This document shows positions 31,779 through 41,117 of a DNA stretch of 41,594 bases, piece after piece. Positions within the stretch are counted from its first letter, which is position 1. Every line of letters begins with the position of its first letter. Both the position numbers and the translations under genes were made by a program. The DNA is from JBDHTS01 sp044221445. GTDB taxonomy: Bacteria; Pseudomonadota; Alphaproteobacteria; Micavibrionales; Micavibrionaceae. A model generated the notes under the pieces. It was not told the DNA's origin, searched no databases, and saw only the letters and a program-made list of their open reading frames with translations. The DNA is taken from NCBI GenBank assembly GCA_044221445.1, contig JBGAPF010000022.1, positions 1-41,594 of the forward strand. Direction: 5' to 3'.

Positions 31779-32732
31779 TCAGCCCGCCTCTTTAAACGTG
31801 TATCGCCCTTCACCCGCGAGCCAGTCGGAAAAGCCACCTTCGGTCAGCCATGCGTATGCGCCTTTGTCATGCTTCAGAAACGCATCCCACCAGACCAGAG
31901 AGCCGATCTTGATGATGTCTTCATGGATACGGCGTTTGGGGTTTTCATCCAGCTGTCCGCGGCTGCCGTTATAGACCATGTGATCGCCGCCATCGAGCAC
32001 CAGAAGATGCCGCTCGGCATGACTGTGCTCATAAATGGCAAGCCGGTCGCGGTAGCCGAAATTCTCGACAGGACTGGAATCGTCCGTCCCTGTCATGTGA
32101 AAGAGCGGGAGAAGGATGGAGCCATAGATTTCCTCGGGCCGCGCATCGGTCAGATGCCTGATCGGTACCGGGCTGTACAGAATACCCGCAATGAAGCGCC
32201 GTTCAGACATCTCCGTCAGCACACCGGCTTCATCCGGGAATTTTTGCCCCGCCATCACCTGAGTTGTCATGGCTCCGAAAGAATGTCCAGACATTCCAAT
32301 CCGTTTCGTATCCATGATCGCGCCCGCTTCCACATGGAGCTCTGCGATGGTTACAAGATGGTCGAGGACGAATGGGACATCCCGAAAGCGTTCAATGGAT
32401 GCGCTGCGCGGTATATGCGCTTTACGGATATTGTCCCAGGGATGCCCGGGCTTACCTTCCCATAAAGAAGAGTCGGTCCCCCGGTGCTGGATATTGCAGA
32501 CGACATAACCGTGACTGGTCAGATAGCGGGCGATGAACCCTGCCCCGTCGCGGCTGCCGCCTAGGCCATGCGACCAAATAACGACAGGGCATGGTTCCGT
32601 TACGTCCAAAGGATAATAAAGCTTATAGGGGACGATCCTGCCGCCGCGCGCGCCATCCGTCAGATCGCCCTTGACGATCATGACTTTCAGCGGCCCTTCT
32701 TCGGGCGATGGCGCGGGATAGGAGCCGGTCAC
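31779..32732 (-). CDS. Alpha/beta hydrolase (platelet-activating-factor acetylhydrolase-like)
   Basis: 317-residue hydrolase with the oxyanion segment WSHGLGGSRDG (53-63), a nucleophile elbow GMSGHSFGA (Ser151), and likely acid and base in the TGTDDSSPV and DGGDHMVYNG segments. No signal peptide is seen, so it is probably cytoplasmic. The start is a GTG at 32732 that overlaps the sspB stop by four bases (GTGA). Substrate cannot be assigned; esters of phospholipid or small acyl compounds are typical of the family. Confidence 0.85.
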   Translation of the reverse strand: MTGSYPAPSPEEGPLKVMIVKGDLTDGARGGRIVPYKLYYPLDVTEPCPVVIWSHGLGGSRDGAGFIARYLTSHGYVVCNIQHRGTDSSLWEGKPGHPWDNIRKAHIPRSASIERFRDVPFVLDHLVTIAELHVEAGAIMDTKRIGMSGHSFGAMTTQVMAGQKFPDEAGVLTEMSERRFIAGILYSPVPIRHLTDARPEEIYGSILLPLFHMTGTDDSSPVENFGYRDRLAIYEHSHAERHLLVLDGGDHMVYNGSRGQLDENPKRRIHEDIIKIGSLVWWDAFLKHDKGAYAWLTEGGFSDWLAGEGRYTFKEAG

Positions 32733-33223
32733 TTTTTGCGGAATTTGTCCAGAGAGACCACTTCGCCTGTCTTGGACACTTCCGTCTTGCCGCCCTTGCC
32801 CGCCTTCTTATCGTCTTCGTCTTCAATATCGTCGGGATCGAAATCCGGGCCGTCATCGTCGCCGAGCGGCTGGAACTGGAGGGCGAAATTGACGGACGGG
32901 TCGGCAAAGATGGTGATGGCGCCAAGCGGCACGGTCAGGTTTTCGGGCACGTTGTTGAAGGACAGCGTCACGCTCATCTTGCTGGCGTCGACCTTAAGGT
33001 CGGAAAACTGGTACTGCAGGACGATGGTCATTTCGCCAGGGTAACGGTCGCGCAGATAATCAGGGATTTTAACGCCCGGAAAATCGGTCATGAACGTGAT
33101 GTAGAAATGATGGTCGCCCGGCAGTCCGTCGGCCATAACCTCCGTCACCGCCTGGCGGACAACGCCGCGCAGGGCCTGTTCGACCATCTTGTCGTACCGC
33201 AGAATCTCGTCTTCGTTTTTCAT
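32729..33223 (-). CDS. sspB: ClpXP adaptor SspB, alphaproteobacterial type
   Basis: 164-residue adaptor that brings ssrA-tagged proteins to the ClpXP protease. Residues 5 to about 120 form the Sm-like substrate-binding domain, with DHHFYITFMTDFPGVKIPDYL and PGEMTIVLQYQF as seen in alpha-type SspB. An acidic flexible linker (DDDGPDFDPDDIEDEDD) follows, and the tail VVSLDKFRKK is the ClpX-binding (XB) motif. The start ATG at 33223 is the only reasonable one. The downstream hydrolase is translationally coupled. Confidence 0.93.
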   Translation of the reverse strand: MKNEDEILRYDKMVEQALRGVVRQAVTEVMADGLPGDHHFYITFMTDFPGVKIPDYLRDRYPGEMTIVLQYQFSDLKVDASKMSVTLSFNNVPENLTVPLGAITIFADPSVNFALQFQPLGDDDGPDFDPDDIEDEDDKKAGKGGKTEVSKTGEVVSLDKFRKK

Positions 33224-33334
33224 ACTTCAATCAGTTGCAGGATGCAGGGCAGGAAATCAAGTGGAAACAGGATGATGCCCTTGGTGAATCATTAAGGCCA
33301 CCCTATGAGTCTCATCCTTAAGCGGAAAAAGCCA

Positions 33335-33386
33335 GCCGGATACGCCTGAAAGCCTTAACATGCTGTGGAAAACTTTTTTATCCGGC
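33335..33386 (-). terminator. Weak candidate terminator after the ligase gene
   Basis: GCCGGAT (33335-33341) and ATCCGGC (33380-33386) directly follow the stop of the ligase gene on the reverse strand and are followed by GGCTTTTT. The 38-base loop makes this a weak candidate. Confidence 0.25.
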
Positions 33387-35315
33387 CTAATCCCCCGTGC
33401 TCATGGCTTTCCAGGCGGCCAGGCGGGCCGTGGCTTTCTCCCGGATATCCTTGTTTCTTTGCTTCAGGGCGATCGAAGCGGCCATCAAATAAAAGCTTTC
33501 CGGATTTTGTGCAACCGGCGGCCTGTCTAGCCCTGCGGCTAGCGTTTCCAGCGCGGCCTTTCCATTCCCTTCTTTATACTGCAGGTCGGCCAGCATCATG
33601 CGCGGTGCCATATAGCCTGGACTTAATGCCAGCGCGCGTTCCAGGGAACGCCGGCTTTCATCCTTATCCTCGCCGGGCCCGTTCATGGCGACGATGGCAC
33701 GGTTGTAATAAACTGCCGCAAGGCGCGGGTTGCGCGCCTCGGCCTGATCGAGCAGCCGGTAAGCCTGACGGGCCAGTTCGACCTTTACCGGGGCGGCCAG
33801 CTTGTCGCCCTGCTGCAGGATGCCGACCGGGATTCCCGCCGCCAGCACATAAGGCTGGGCGTTACGGTCGAACGAAGTGCCGATGGCCAGGTTGACTTGG
33901 GTGTCGAAAGCGCGCCAGTCTCCGGCAAGCGCTTCCTTCTTTGCCTGGTCGCTGTGATATTCGCTCCGCAGGAATCCCTGGGATGCAAAAACCAGCAGCG
34001 CCAGCGGAAGGATGAATGCCGCCCAGCCCGCCATCGGCGGCAGGGAACCAGGCAAACGCACAAGCGTCACCGGTTCGCCCAGCGCCAGCGCCGTGTACCG
34101 CAGCCACAGGCCAAGTACGGGCCCCAGCAGGCATAATATGCACGCGGTATACAGGTCGAAATTGACCAGAGAATTGACGGCGACAAGCCCGGCGCCGGCG
34201 AACAGGGCACAACATAAAGCCCGTTCTCCCGATTGTGGCGGGCGGCAGCGCAGAAGCTTCGCCATGCGCCAGGCCGCCAGCCCAAAAAACGCCAGCAGCA
34301 GCAGCGGCGCGGCGATCCCCATTTCCGCCCAGCTCTGCAGCAGGTCGTTATGCGCCATCATACCCGAGGATGCACCGTCCGAAGGCAACCGGTATTGCGG
34401 ATAGAAAAGGTAGTAGGTGCCGTAACCGGTTCCCGTCAGGGCATGGTCGCGGATCATCGCCATGGTCGATGACCAGATCGACAGCCGGGTCTCCCAGCTT
34501 GCGTCCTTCTCGATGGAGAACGATTCCATGCGCTGGCTTGCCGAAAATCCGGCGAATTGACGGTTTGCGGGATTGATGTATTGCAGCCCCCACACCAGAA
34601 GACCGATCGCGGCGACGGCAAGAAGCTTTTTACGCTGCGGCCCTGTACGCCCCCGGCAGACAAAAACCATGAAGGCGAATCCGGCGGCGGTCAGTGCCAT
34701 AACCGTGAGGCCGCCAATGGCGACGATCCCGGCCAGAAGGATCGCGGATACCGCGAAAGCCGCCAGCGAGACGTTAGGCCGGACGGCGGAAAGCAGCAGG
34801 CCGAAAGCGGGGAAAAAACCGAGCATCAGCAGTGAGGCGTAATTGTTGGGGTTGGCGAAAGGATGCCTTACGCCATGGTTGACGAGCATGTCCGGGAGAA
34901 AAAATCGCTGGAGTACCGCCCATCCGGACAGCAGCGTCAGGATTAGGAACAATGCCGGGGCCAGAAGGATCAGCATGCGGAAAATTCCCCTGCTCGTCGC
35001 GAAGACGACAAACCCGGAAACCGCCAGGCCAAGCGTCGCGAAGGCAATGAAGCTTTCCATCGGCGCAGGCGACCACGACACGCTGGCCAGCGCCAGAAGC
35101 CACAGCAAGGGCAAGATCCAGAACAGCGGCGTGCGGGGCGCCGGTATGCCCGGCCCGGCCAGTTCGCGCCCCAGACCCGCGCCAGCGAATACGGCCATAC
35201 ATATGATGGCGCCCAGCCGCGACAGCGGCGCCGGTTCGATCAATGGCAGGCTGAAGATGAAGGCCAGCAGCCATGCGGCAGCCATGACGAAATCACTGAT
35301 CCGGAAAATTTTCAT
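33387..35315 (-). CDS. O-antigen ligase/polymerase-family membrane protein with TPR-like tail
   Basis: 642 residues. About twelve hydrophobic segments occupy residues 8-450. The conserved periplasmic loop of the Wzy/WaaL ligase family is seen at about 285-345: WETRLSIWSSTMAMIRDHAL, TGTGYGTYYLFYPQYRLP, and AHNDLLQSWAEMGI. The C-terminal 150 residues carry tetratricopeptide-like helices (AVYYNRAIVAMN, SRRSLERALALSPGYMAPRM, YKEGNGKAALETLAAGL). Such proteins join or polymerise surface glycans, or glycosylate proteins; which one cannot be told. No other glycan genes are in the window. It stands between hflC and sspB on the same strand. Confidence 0.87.
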   Translation of the reverse strand: MKIFRISDFVMAAAWLLAFIFSLPLIEPAPLSRLGAIICMAVFAGAGLGRELAGPGIPAPRTPLFWILPLLWLLALASVSWSPAPMESFIAFATLGLAVSGFVVFATSRGIFRMLILLAPALFLILTLLSGWAVLQRFFLPDMLVNHGVRHPFANPNNYASLLMLGFFPAFGLLLSAVRPNVSLAAFAVSAILLAGIVAIGGLTVMALTAAGFAFMVFVCRGRTGPQRKKLLAVAAIGLLVWGLQYINPANRQFAGFSASQRMESFSIEKDASWETRLSIWSSTMAMIRDHALTGTGYGTYYLFYPQYRLPSDGASSGMMAHNDLLQSWAEMGIAAPLLLLAFFGLAAWRMAKLLRCRPPQSGERALCCALFAGAGLVAVNSLVNFDLYTACILCLLGPVLGLWLRYTALALGEPVTLVRLPGSLPPMAGWAAFILPLALLVFASQGFLRSEYHSDQAKKEALAGDWRAFDTQVNLAIGTSFDRNAQPYVLAAGIPVGILQQGDKLAAPVKVELARQAYRLLDQAEARNPRLAAVYYNRAIVAMNGPGEDKDESRRSLERALALSPGYMAPRMMLADLQYKEGNGKAALETLAAGLDRPPVAQNPESFYLMAASIALKQRNKDIREKATARLAAWKAMSTGD

Positions 35316-35441
35316 GATAAAGGATGTCTTGGCAAGGGGTTACAATCACGGCGATTGTAACGGCATTTCCCCCTGAGTTCCAGCACGCGTTCGCATGAGA
35401 ATATTTGCCCCTGCTTTATACCTTTGCTTTTTCTAAAAAAA

Positions 35442-36383
35442 TTACTCGGCCGTCCCCGGGCCTGTGCGCAGGTATTTCAGGAAATCGCTGTCGGGAGAAA
35501 GGATCAGCCGGGTGTTTTCCTGGGCCAGCGTGTTGCGGTAGGCCTCCATCGAGCGCATGAATTCATAGAAATTGCGGTCGCGGTTATAGGAGGTGGCGTA
35601 AATGCCGATCGCCTGGCGGTCACCCTCGCCGAGCAGGGCTTTGGCATCGCGGTCGGCTTCGGCCAGAAGGATGGTGCGTTCCTTTTCAGCGGTCGAACGG
35701 ATTTCCAGCGCGCTTTCCTCACCTTTGGCGCGTGTTTCGGTGGCGCGTTCATGCAGTTGCGAGATCATGCGGGTTACTGTCGACTGGCGCAGACCCGGGG
35801 TCAGGTCGGCGCGGACAATGCGGATATCGATGATCGCGATGCCAAGATTGTCCGCCTCGATCTTGCCATTGGCCAGTTTTTTGATGTCTTCCATCAGCTT
35901 GGCACGTTCCGGCGACAACAATTCGCGCATCGTGCTGCGTCCAAGGATGCTGCGCGTCGCGTCGTTCATCAGGCTTTCGATACGCTGGTTGGCGGCGTCG
36001 ACCGTGCGCAGCGTCTTCATGAATTTCAGCGGGTCGGTAATGCGGTAGCGGGCGAAGGTGTCGACGATGATCGGTTCGCCGCTGGTCATTTCATCGGGAT
36101 TGACCGGGGCTGAAGCCACCAGGGGGCTGTCGCGGCTGCTGGAGATCACGATTTGCGCCGGCTGGGGATCGACCGCCATGATGCGCGCATCGAAGCGGCG
36201 GACTTCCTGCACGAGCGGTATTTTGAAATGCAGGCCGGGCTTCTGGATGTCGCCGACTGGCTGGCCAAGTTGCAGCACGATGGCGCGTTCGCGTTCGTCC
36301 ACCGTGAAAAGGGACATGGACAGCACCAGCAGGCCAACGCCCAGCAGCGCAAAGAAATAGGCGGAAAGAGGAATGTGCCTCAT
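35442..36383 (-). CDS. hflC: HflC protease modulator (SPFH/prohibitin domain)
   Basis: 313-residue membrane protein with one N-terminal span (SAYFFALLGVGLLVLSMSLF) and an SPFH domain: VDERERAIVLQLGQPVGDIQKPGLHFKIPLVQEV (two runs), and the HERATETRAKGEESA coiled-coil segment. It forms the periplasm-exposed cage with HflK that controls the FtsH protease. The ATG overlaps the hflK stop by four bases (ATGA). Length and layout are standard. Confidence 0.95.
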   Translation of the reverse strand: MRHIPLSAYFFALLGVGLLVLSMSLFTVDERERAIVLQLGQPVGDIQKPGLHFKIPLVQEVRRFDARIMAVDPQPAQIVISSSRDSPLVASAPVNPDEMTSGEPIIVDTFARYRITDPLKFMKTLRTVDAANQRIESLMNDATRSILGRSTMRELLSPERAKLMEDIKKLANGKIEADNLGIAIIDIRIVRADLTPGLRQSTVTRMISQLHERATETRAKGEESALEIRSTAEKERTILLAEADRDAKALLGEGDRQAIGIYATSYNRDRNFYEFMRSMEAYRNTLAQENTRLILSPDSDFLKYLRTGPGTAE

Positions 36384-37561
36384 GGCTTGGTCTCTGTCAG
36401 GGAAGAGGGTGCGGGCAAAGGCGTGGAAACAGGGGCCGGCGGCGGCTTGACCGTATCAAGGGGAAGGTAGGGAACGATATTACCCGCCTTGCCGTCGAGG
36501 ATGGTTTTCTGGGCGCGCCCCAGAACGGCTTCCATCGTCTCTATATAAATCCGGGAACGCGTGACGTCTTTGCCCTGCTGGTACGCCGTGTAGATTTCAT
36601 CGAACCGCTTCGCCTCGCCCGTAGCCTTTGCAACGGCGGAATCGCGGTACCCTTCGGCGTTCTGCTTGATCTGGATGGCGGCGCCGCGCGCCCTTGGCAG
36701 GATGTCCTGGCGATAGGTTTCGGCCTGGTTCTGGACGTTGATGGCGTCCTGTTTCGCCGACTGCACATCCTGGAACGCTTCCTGCACGTCAGGATGGACC
36801 TCGGCCCGCTGTATAAGCACCTGGCCGATATTGATGCCGGATTTGTAAGAATCCAGATTCTGCTGCATGATTTTCCGGGCGTTGTCCGAGATCTGCGCCC
36901 GCTCTTTCGTAATGATCGGCATCATCTCGGTCTGACCCACCACTTCTCGGATCGCGCTTTCGGCGACTTTCTTGATGGTATTTTCCGGGTTTTCGATATT
37001 GAACAGGAACTGTTCCGCGGATTTGATGTTCCACAGCACGACAAGATCGAGATCGACGATATTGGCATCGGCGGTCAGCATCAGGCTTTCCTCAGGCACG
37101 TCGCGCGTCCCGCCGCCAGGCCCGCCCGCCTCGGTAAAGCCGATCGGCATGCGGCGCACTTCGGAAACATTGACCTTCGTGATCGTCTCGACCGGCCACG
37201 GCAGATGATAGCCAAGCCCTTCAGTCGTTTTTTCGGTTTCCAGCTGGCCGAAGCGCTGGATCACGCCCGTGACGCCCGGTTCGATGATATAGAGACCGCT
37301 GGCCAGCCACAGCACGGCGACAACCACAAGCGCGATGACGGCGATAGGCGCGCCGCCCGCCCCGCCCGGCATGATCTGACGCAGATTGGCCTGCGCCTTG
37401 CGCAGCAACTCATCGAGATCCGGCGGTTGGCTGTCGCCCCCGCCTTTACTGTCGCCGCCATCCCAGGGGCCGCGCGGGCCGCCGCCGCTTCCGCCATTAT
37501 TGCCCGGACCGCGGCCCCAAGGGTTTTTCCTGTCGCCGCCAGATTGATTTTGCCAAGGCAT
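36380..37561 (-). CDS. hflK: HflK protease modulator (SPFH/prohibitin domain)
   Basis: 393 residues from the ATG at 37561 (MPWQNQSGGDRKNPWGRGPG), preceded by GGAG; an in-frame extension to 37639 is rejected because it overlaps the divergent mrp promoter region and lacks family character. A glycine-rich cytoplasmic N-terminus is followed by one membrane span (IAVIALVVVAVLWLASGLYI) and the SPFH domain (IEPGVTGVIQRFG, GLGYHLPWPVE, VNVSEVRRMPIGF, LMLTADANIVDLDLVVLWNI). A proline-rich tail ends it. With HflC it regulates FtsH at the inner membrane. Confidence 0.94.
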   Translation of the reverse strand: MPWQNQSGGDRKNPWGRGPGNNGGSGGGPRGPWDGGDSKGGGDSQPPDLDELLRKAQANLRQIMPGGAGGAPIAVIALVVVAVLWLASGLYIIEPGVTGVIQRFGQLETEKTTEGLGYHLPWPVETITKVNVSEVRRMPIGFTEAGGPGGGTRDVPEESLMLTADANIVDLDLVVLWNIKSAEQFLFNIENPENTIKKVAESAIREVVGQTEMMPIITKERAQISDNARKIMQQNLDSYKSGINIGQVLIQRAEVHPDVQEAFQDVQSAKQDAINVQNQAETYRQDILPRARGAAIQIKQNAEGYRDSAVAKATGEAKRFDEIYTAYQQGKDVTRSRIYIETMEAVLGRAQKTILDGKAGNIVPYLPLDTVKPPPAPVSTPLPAPSSLTETKP

Positions 37562-37650
37562 ATTATGCGTTTCTCCGGGAGACTTGCGCTTGATATTTAA
37601 TGGTTCGTGGAGGATAACAATATCTGTTTTTTCCAGCAAGGCAACCGTTC

Positions 37651-38709
37651 ATGACGGAAAACAGGATCGCGCGCGATATCGAGGCGGCGCTGCGCCGGAT
37701 CGTCGACCCGGCGACGGGAACAGATATCATGAGTTCCGGTATCGTGACCGGCCTGCAAGTGCTGGACGGTAAAGCCGTTTTCGCGTTGGAAGTCGACGCC
37801 GCGCGCGGTCCGGCCCTGGAACCGCTACGGCAGGAAGCGGAACGCGCTGCTGCCGGCGTAAAAGGCGTTCGTCATGTCACAGCGGTTTTAACGGCAAAGA
37901 AAGCAGAATCCGACCCCCAGAAGTCCAAAACGGCACGGATCGAAAATCTGGCGCCAACAATTAAAAACATTATCGCCGTCGCATCCGGCAAGGGGGGCGT
38001 CGGCAAATCCACCGTTGCGGTCAACCTTGCCGTCGCGCTCGCCCAATCCGGCGTGAAAACAGGCCTGATGGATGCCGATATCTACGGTCCGTCCATCCCG
38101 CGCATGACCGGCATTTCCGGCAGGCCTGAAGTCCAGGACGGCAAGCTGGTCCCTACGGAAGCGCACGGGCTGAAAATCGTATCGATGGGGCTGATGGTGG
38201 ACGAAGAGGCCGCGATGATCTGGCGCGGTCCCATGATCCAGACGGCCCTGCGCCAGTTTCTTCAGGATGTCGCCTGGGGCGACCTTGACGTACTGGTGGT
38301 CGACATGCCGCCCGGCACCGGCGACGCACAGCTGACCATGGCGCAGAAAGTCCCGCTGGCGGGGGCGGTGATCGTTTCCACGCCGCAGGATATCGCCCTG
38401 CTCGATGCCCGCCGCGCCATCGCGATGTTCCGCCAGGTGAACGTGCCGATCCTCGGCATCGTAGAGAATATGAGCACATATATATGCCCGAACTGCGGGC
38501 ATGAAGACCATATCTTCGGCGAACAGGGCGCGCGAAAAGAAGCGGAGAAACTGGGCTGCGACTTCCTGGGCGAAATTCCCCTACACCTTAAAATACGCAT
38601 GGCCGGAGATTCAGGATACCCCATCGCCCTTGCGGAACAATCCTCCCCCTTTATCGCCATAGCGAAAACTATCGCAGAGAAACTTGAATCAAAAATAACT
38701 GATAAATAA
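37651..38709 (+). CDS. Mrp/ApbC-type Fe-S cluster carrier ATPase
   Basis: 352-residue P-loop protein. Residues 1 to about 85 are a MIP18/DUF59 domain (IVDPATGTDIMSSGIV). The ParA-like NTPase domain has the deviant Walker A GKGGVGKST (113-121), DADIYGPSIPRM, DMPPGTGDAQLT and the CPNC pair (in STYICPNCGHED) that binds a bridging 4Fe-4S cluster between subunits. Mrp proteins transfer Fe-S clusters to apo-enzymes. Divergent from hflK with an 89-base gap. Confidence 0.93.
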   Translation: MTENRIARDIEAALRRIVDPATGTDIMSSGIVTGLQVLDGKAVFALEVDAARGPALEPLRQEAERAAAGVKGVRHVTAVLTAKKAESDPQKSKTARIENLAPTIKNIIAVASGKGGVGKSTVAVNLAVALAQSGVKTGLMDADIYGPSIPRMTGISGRPEVQDGKLVPTEAHGLKIVSMGLMVDEEAAMIWRGPMIQTALRQFLQDVAWGDLDVLVVDMPPGTGDAQLTMAQKVPLAGAVIVSTPQDIALLDARRAIAMFRQVNVPILGIVENMSTYICPNCGHEDHIFGEQGARKEAEKLGCDFLGEIPLHLKIRMAGDSGYPIALAEQSSPFIAIAKTIAEKLESKITDK

Positions 38710-38711
38710 CG

Positions 38712-39314
38712 TTATGTAGCCGCCGGACGAAGCCGGTTTTTTTCTCCGAAAGGTTCAGGTAGCCGTTCCACAATAATGTGTTTGCCCTTCACGATATTAT
38801 CAAACCGGTTGGCCGCTGCGGCCAATGTTGCGCATGCAGGAACAGCCTGAACGAGAAATGCATAGGCGGCTTTCAGCAAATCAATGTCATGAAGCTCCAT
38901 TTTAGCAAATTTTCCCGAGGAGAGCGTCAAGGTCAATCCTCCAATAATAGCCAAAAGCTTGAATGAATCCTGACGCATCTGATAGGCGCGGACAAGATTT
39001 TCAGGAGAAGTTTTTCTGTGTCCGGGGCTGGAATCGATAGCATATTGTCCTGAATTGGAATTGAACCTTTTCCGCAAAAAATGATCGATTGCGAAATGGC
39101 TTGCCGCAAGAGTCATCGCCATGGGAAGAAAGGTGGCGTTCAACAACAGGGGTATGTCGGTTGAGCCGTAGCTGGCTTGTACTACTGCCCCAGCTCCCAA
39201 TGTCACGACAGCAGCCTGAACACCTGCCGATTCAAAAAAAGTCTTCCACAATGGTTTGTTTAAAGGATAGCCATGCAGGCTCTTCATGTTTTCAAAAACA
39301 TCATTATGGTTCAT
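38712..39314 (-). CDS. Membrane protein of unknown function
   Basis: 200 residues with four likely membrane segments (AGVQAAVVTLGAGAVVQAS, IPLLLNATFLPMAMTLAASH, SFKLLAIIGGLTLTLSS, AAYAFLVQAVPACATLAAAA) in two pairs separated by a hydrophilic loop of about 35 residues. I do not recognise a family. The start ATG at 39314 is the first in frame. It is convergent with mrp, two bases between stops. Codon use is a little more A+T-rich than that of mrp and ilvC, so it may be a later arrival. Confidence 0.65.
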   Translation of the reverse strand: MNHNDVFENMKSLHGYPLNKPLWKTFFESAGVQAAVVTLGAGAVVQASYGSTDIPLLLNATFLPMAMTLAASHFAIDHFLRKRFNSNSGQYAIDSSPGHRKTSPENLVRAYQMRQDSFKLLAIIGGLTLTLSSGKFAKMELHDIDLLKAAYAFLVQAVPACATLAAAANRFDNIVKGKHIIVERLPEPFGEKNRLRPAAT

Positions 39315-39430
39315 TATTTTTTTCCTTATTATCCCGGTAGCTTAGATACATTTTTTATGTCAATCAACATACTTCTTTACCTTACATGCTGTTTTTTGCT
39401 TAATACGGTATATTTTTCAAAGAGGATCTC

Positions 39431-40504
39431 ATGAGCAAGACCAATGTCGCCAAGATGCCGGTCGCACCGGAAAACAAAACCTCGATGCGCGTCTATTACG
39501 ACAGCGATGCCGACATCAACCTGATCAAAAAGAAGAAAGTCGTCATCGTCGGTTATGGCAGCCAGGGTCACGCCCATGCCCAAAACCTGAAAGATTCCGG
39601 CGTGAAGGATGTGCGGGTCGCACTGCGCGCGGGATCCGCCTCCGCCGCGAAGGCGAAGACCGCCGGGTTCGAGGTAATGGAGCCGTCCGACGCCGCGAAA
39701 TGGGCCGATGTCGTCATGGTGCTGACCCCCGACGAGATGCAGGCCGACCTGTACCGCGACCATCTGGCCCCTCATCTGAAACAGGGCGCGGCGCTGGCTT
39801 TCGCGCACGGCCTGAACATCCATTTCAGCCTGATCGAGCCGCGTCCCGACCTCGATGTTTTCATGATCGCACCCAAGGGACCGGGTCATACCGTGCGGTC
39901 CGAATACCAGAAGGGGGGCGGCGTGCCCTGCCTGATCGCGGTCCAGCAGGACCCGTCGGGAACCGCGTTCGACATCGCGCTGTCCTATGCCTCCGCTGTC
40001 GGCGGCGGGCGTTCGGGCGTGATCGAGACCACCTTCAAGGAAGAATGCGAGACCGATCTGTTCGGCGAGCAGGTCGTGCTGTGCGGCGGCCTCTCCGCGT
40101 TGATCCAGGCCGGGTTCGAAACACTGGTCGAGGCAGGATACGCGCCGGAAATGGCATATTTCGAGTGTCTGCACGAAACCAAGCTGATCGTCGACCTGCT
40201 GTATGAAGGCGGCCTTGCCAACATGCGCTATTCGATTTCCAATACGGCCGAATACGGCGATTACGTTACCGGTCCCCGCATCGTCACCGAAGAAACCAAG
40301 GCGGAAATGAAGCGCGTGCTGAACGATATCCAGTCCGGCCGGTTCGCCCGCGACTTCGTGATGGAAATGCGCGCCGGCGGCCCGTCCTTCAAAGCGCTGC
40401 GCCGCAACCACGCCGAACACCCGATCGAACAGGTGGGCGAGCGCCTGCGCGGCATGATGCCCTGGATCGGCAAGAACAAGCTGGTGGATAAGAGCCGGAA
40501 CTAG
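39431..40504 (+). CDS. ilvC: Ketol-acid reductoisomerase (class I)
   Basis: 357-residue NADPH enzyme of valine, leucine and isoleucine synthesis; isomerises and reduces acetolactate or acetohydroxybutyrate. The Rossmann loop GYGSQGHAHAQNLKDSG, the HGLNIHF segment, and the metal-site helices FKEECETDLFGEQ and YEGGLANMRYSISNTAEYGD are all present. Short class I form. An extra 15 or so N-terminal residues (SKTNVAKMPVAPENKTS) precede the usual MRVYYD start; AGAGGA before 39431 supports the longer form. It is monocistronic, with a strong terminator downstream. Confidence 0.97.
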   Translation: MSKTNVAKMPVAPENKTSMRVYYDSDADINLIKKKKVVIVGYGSQGHAHAQNLKDSGVKDVRVALRAGSASAAKAKTAGFEVMEPSDAAKWADVVMVLTPDEMQADLYRDHLAPHLKQGAALAFAHGLNIHFSLIEPRPDLDVFMIAPKGPGHTVRSEYQKGGGVPCLIAVQQDPSGTAFDIALSYASAVGGGRSGVIETTFKEECETDLFGEQVVLCGGLSALIQAGFETLVEAGYAPEMAYFECLHETKLIVDLLYEGGLANMRYSISNTAEYGDYVTGPRIVTEETKAEMKRVLNDIQSGRFARDFVMEMRAGGPSFKALRRNHAEHPIEQVGERLRGMMPWIGKNKLVDKSRN

Positions 40505-40523
40505 AAATCATCTGAAAGCACTC

Positions 40524-40559
40524 AATGAAAAAGCCGGGATCAGTCCCGGCTTTTTCATT
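40524..40559. terminator. Bidirectional Rho-independent terminator
   Basis: Perfect 16-bp stem AATGAAAAAGCCGGGA / TCCCGGCTTTTTCATT with a 4-base loop (TCAG). T runs on both strands; it serves ilvC (+) and the exported protein gene (-). Confidence 0.9.
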
Positions 40560-40576
40560 ATCTATGTTCAAAAACC

Positions 40577-41059
40577 TTATTTCAGTTGCAACCCGTGCTG
40601 GGAATACATGCCGATGGGTTTGTGGCTGTTCCAGTCATAGAGCGTATAAATGCCGTAAATGTCGTTGCGCGTGATCCCATAGACTTCGTCGATCATGGCG
40701 GCGACATGCTGCTTGTCCTTGCCGCCGAGATTGTAAAAGTTGGGACCGACTTCGACCGCTGGCGTATCGCGGTAGACGTAAAAGCGCCGCACGATATCGG
40801 CGCGCTTGAATCCGTCGATCACACCCAGAGCGCCATCGGGATTCTGCGCCGCCCAGTCCGACGGTGCCCAGGGCTCCTTGTCCCACTGGCGGTTATGGGT
40901 CTGGGTCGGATGGTCGATAAAGGGCTGGAAATTGCCCAGATATTCCCAGTGACGTTCCGGCCAGGCCAGGCCGAACCATTTCTGTTCGGCCTGTGCCGGA
41001 ACGGCCTGCGCCAGGCAGATAAAGGCAAAAAAAGCAATCAATCCAGTCTTTTGCAGCAT
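40577..41059 (-). CDS. Exported protein of unknown function
   Basis: 160 residues beginning with a clear Sec signal peptide (MLQKTGLIAFFAFICLAQAV then PAQA, cleavage likely after residue 24). The mature part is rich in Trp and Tyr (QKWFGLAWPERHWEYLGNFQ, KEPWAPSDWAAQNP, YGIYTLYDWNSHKP). No cysteine pair, no membrane span and no family I recognise. It is expected in the periplasm. It ends at the shared terminator with ilvC and stands alone. Confidence 0.75.
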   Translation of the reverse strand: MLQKTGLIAFFAFICLAQAVPAQAEQKWFGLAWPERHWEYLGNFQPFIDHPTQTHNRQWDKEPWAPSDWAAQNPDGALGVIDGFKRADIVRRFYVYRDTPAVEVGPNFYNLGGKDKQHVAAMIDEVYGITRNDIYGIYTLYDWNSHKPIGMYSQHGLQLK

Positions 41060-41117
41060 AGCTGGGATCCGTCCCGTTTTTCACGTCCTTTTAATTCGAG
41101 TATGTTATCATAATATA

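Noticed and set aside
39377..40420. 347-codon - strand open frame
   Set aside because: Fully antisense to ilvC; His- and Gly-rich composition typical of a shadow frame in G+C-rich DNA.
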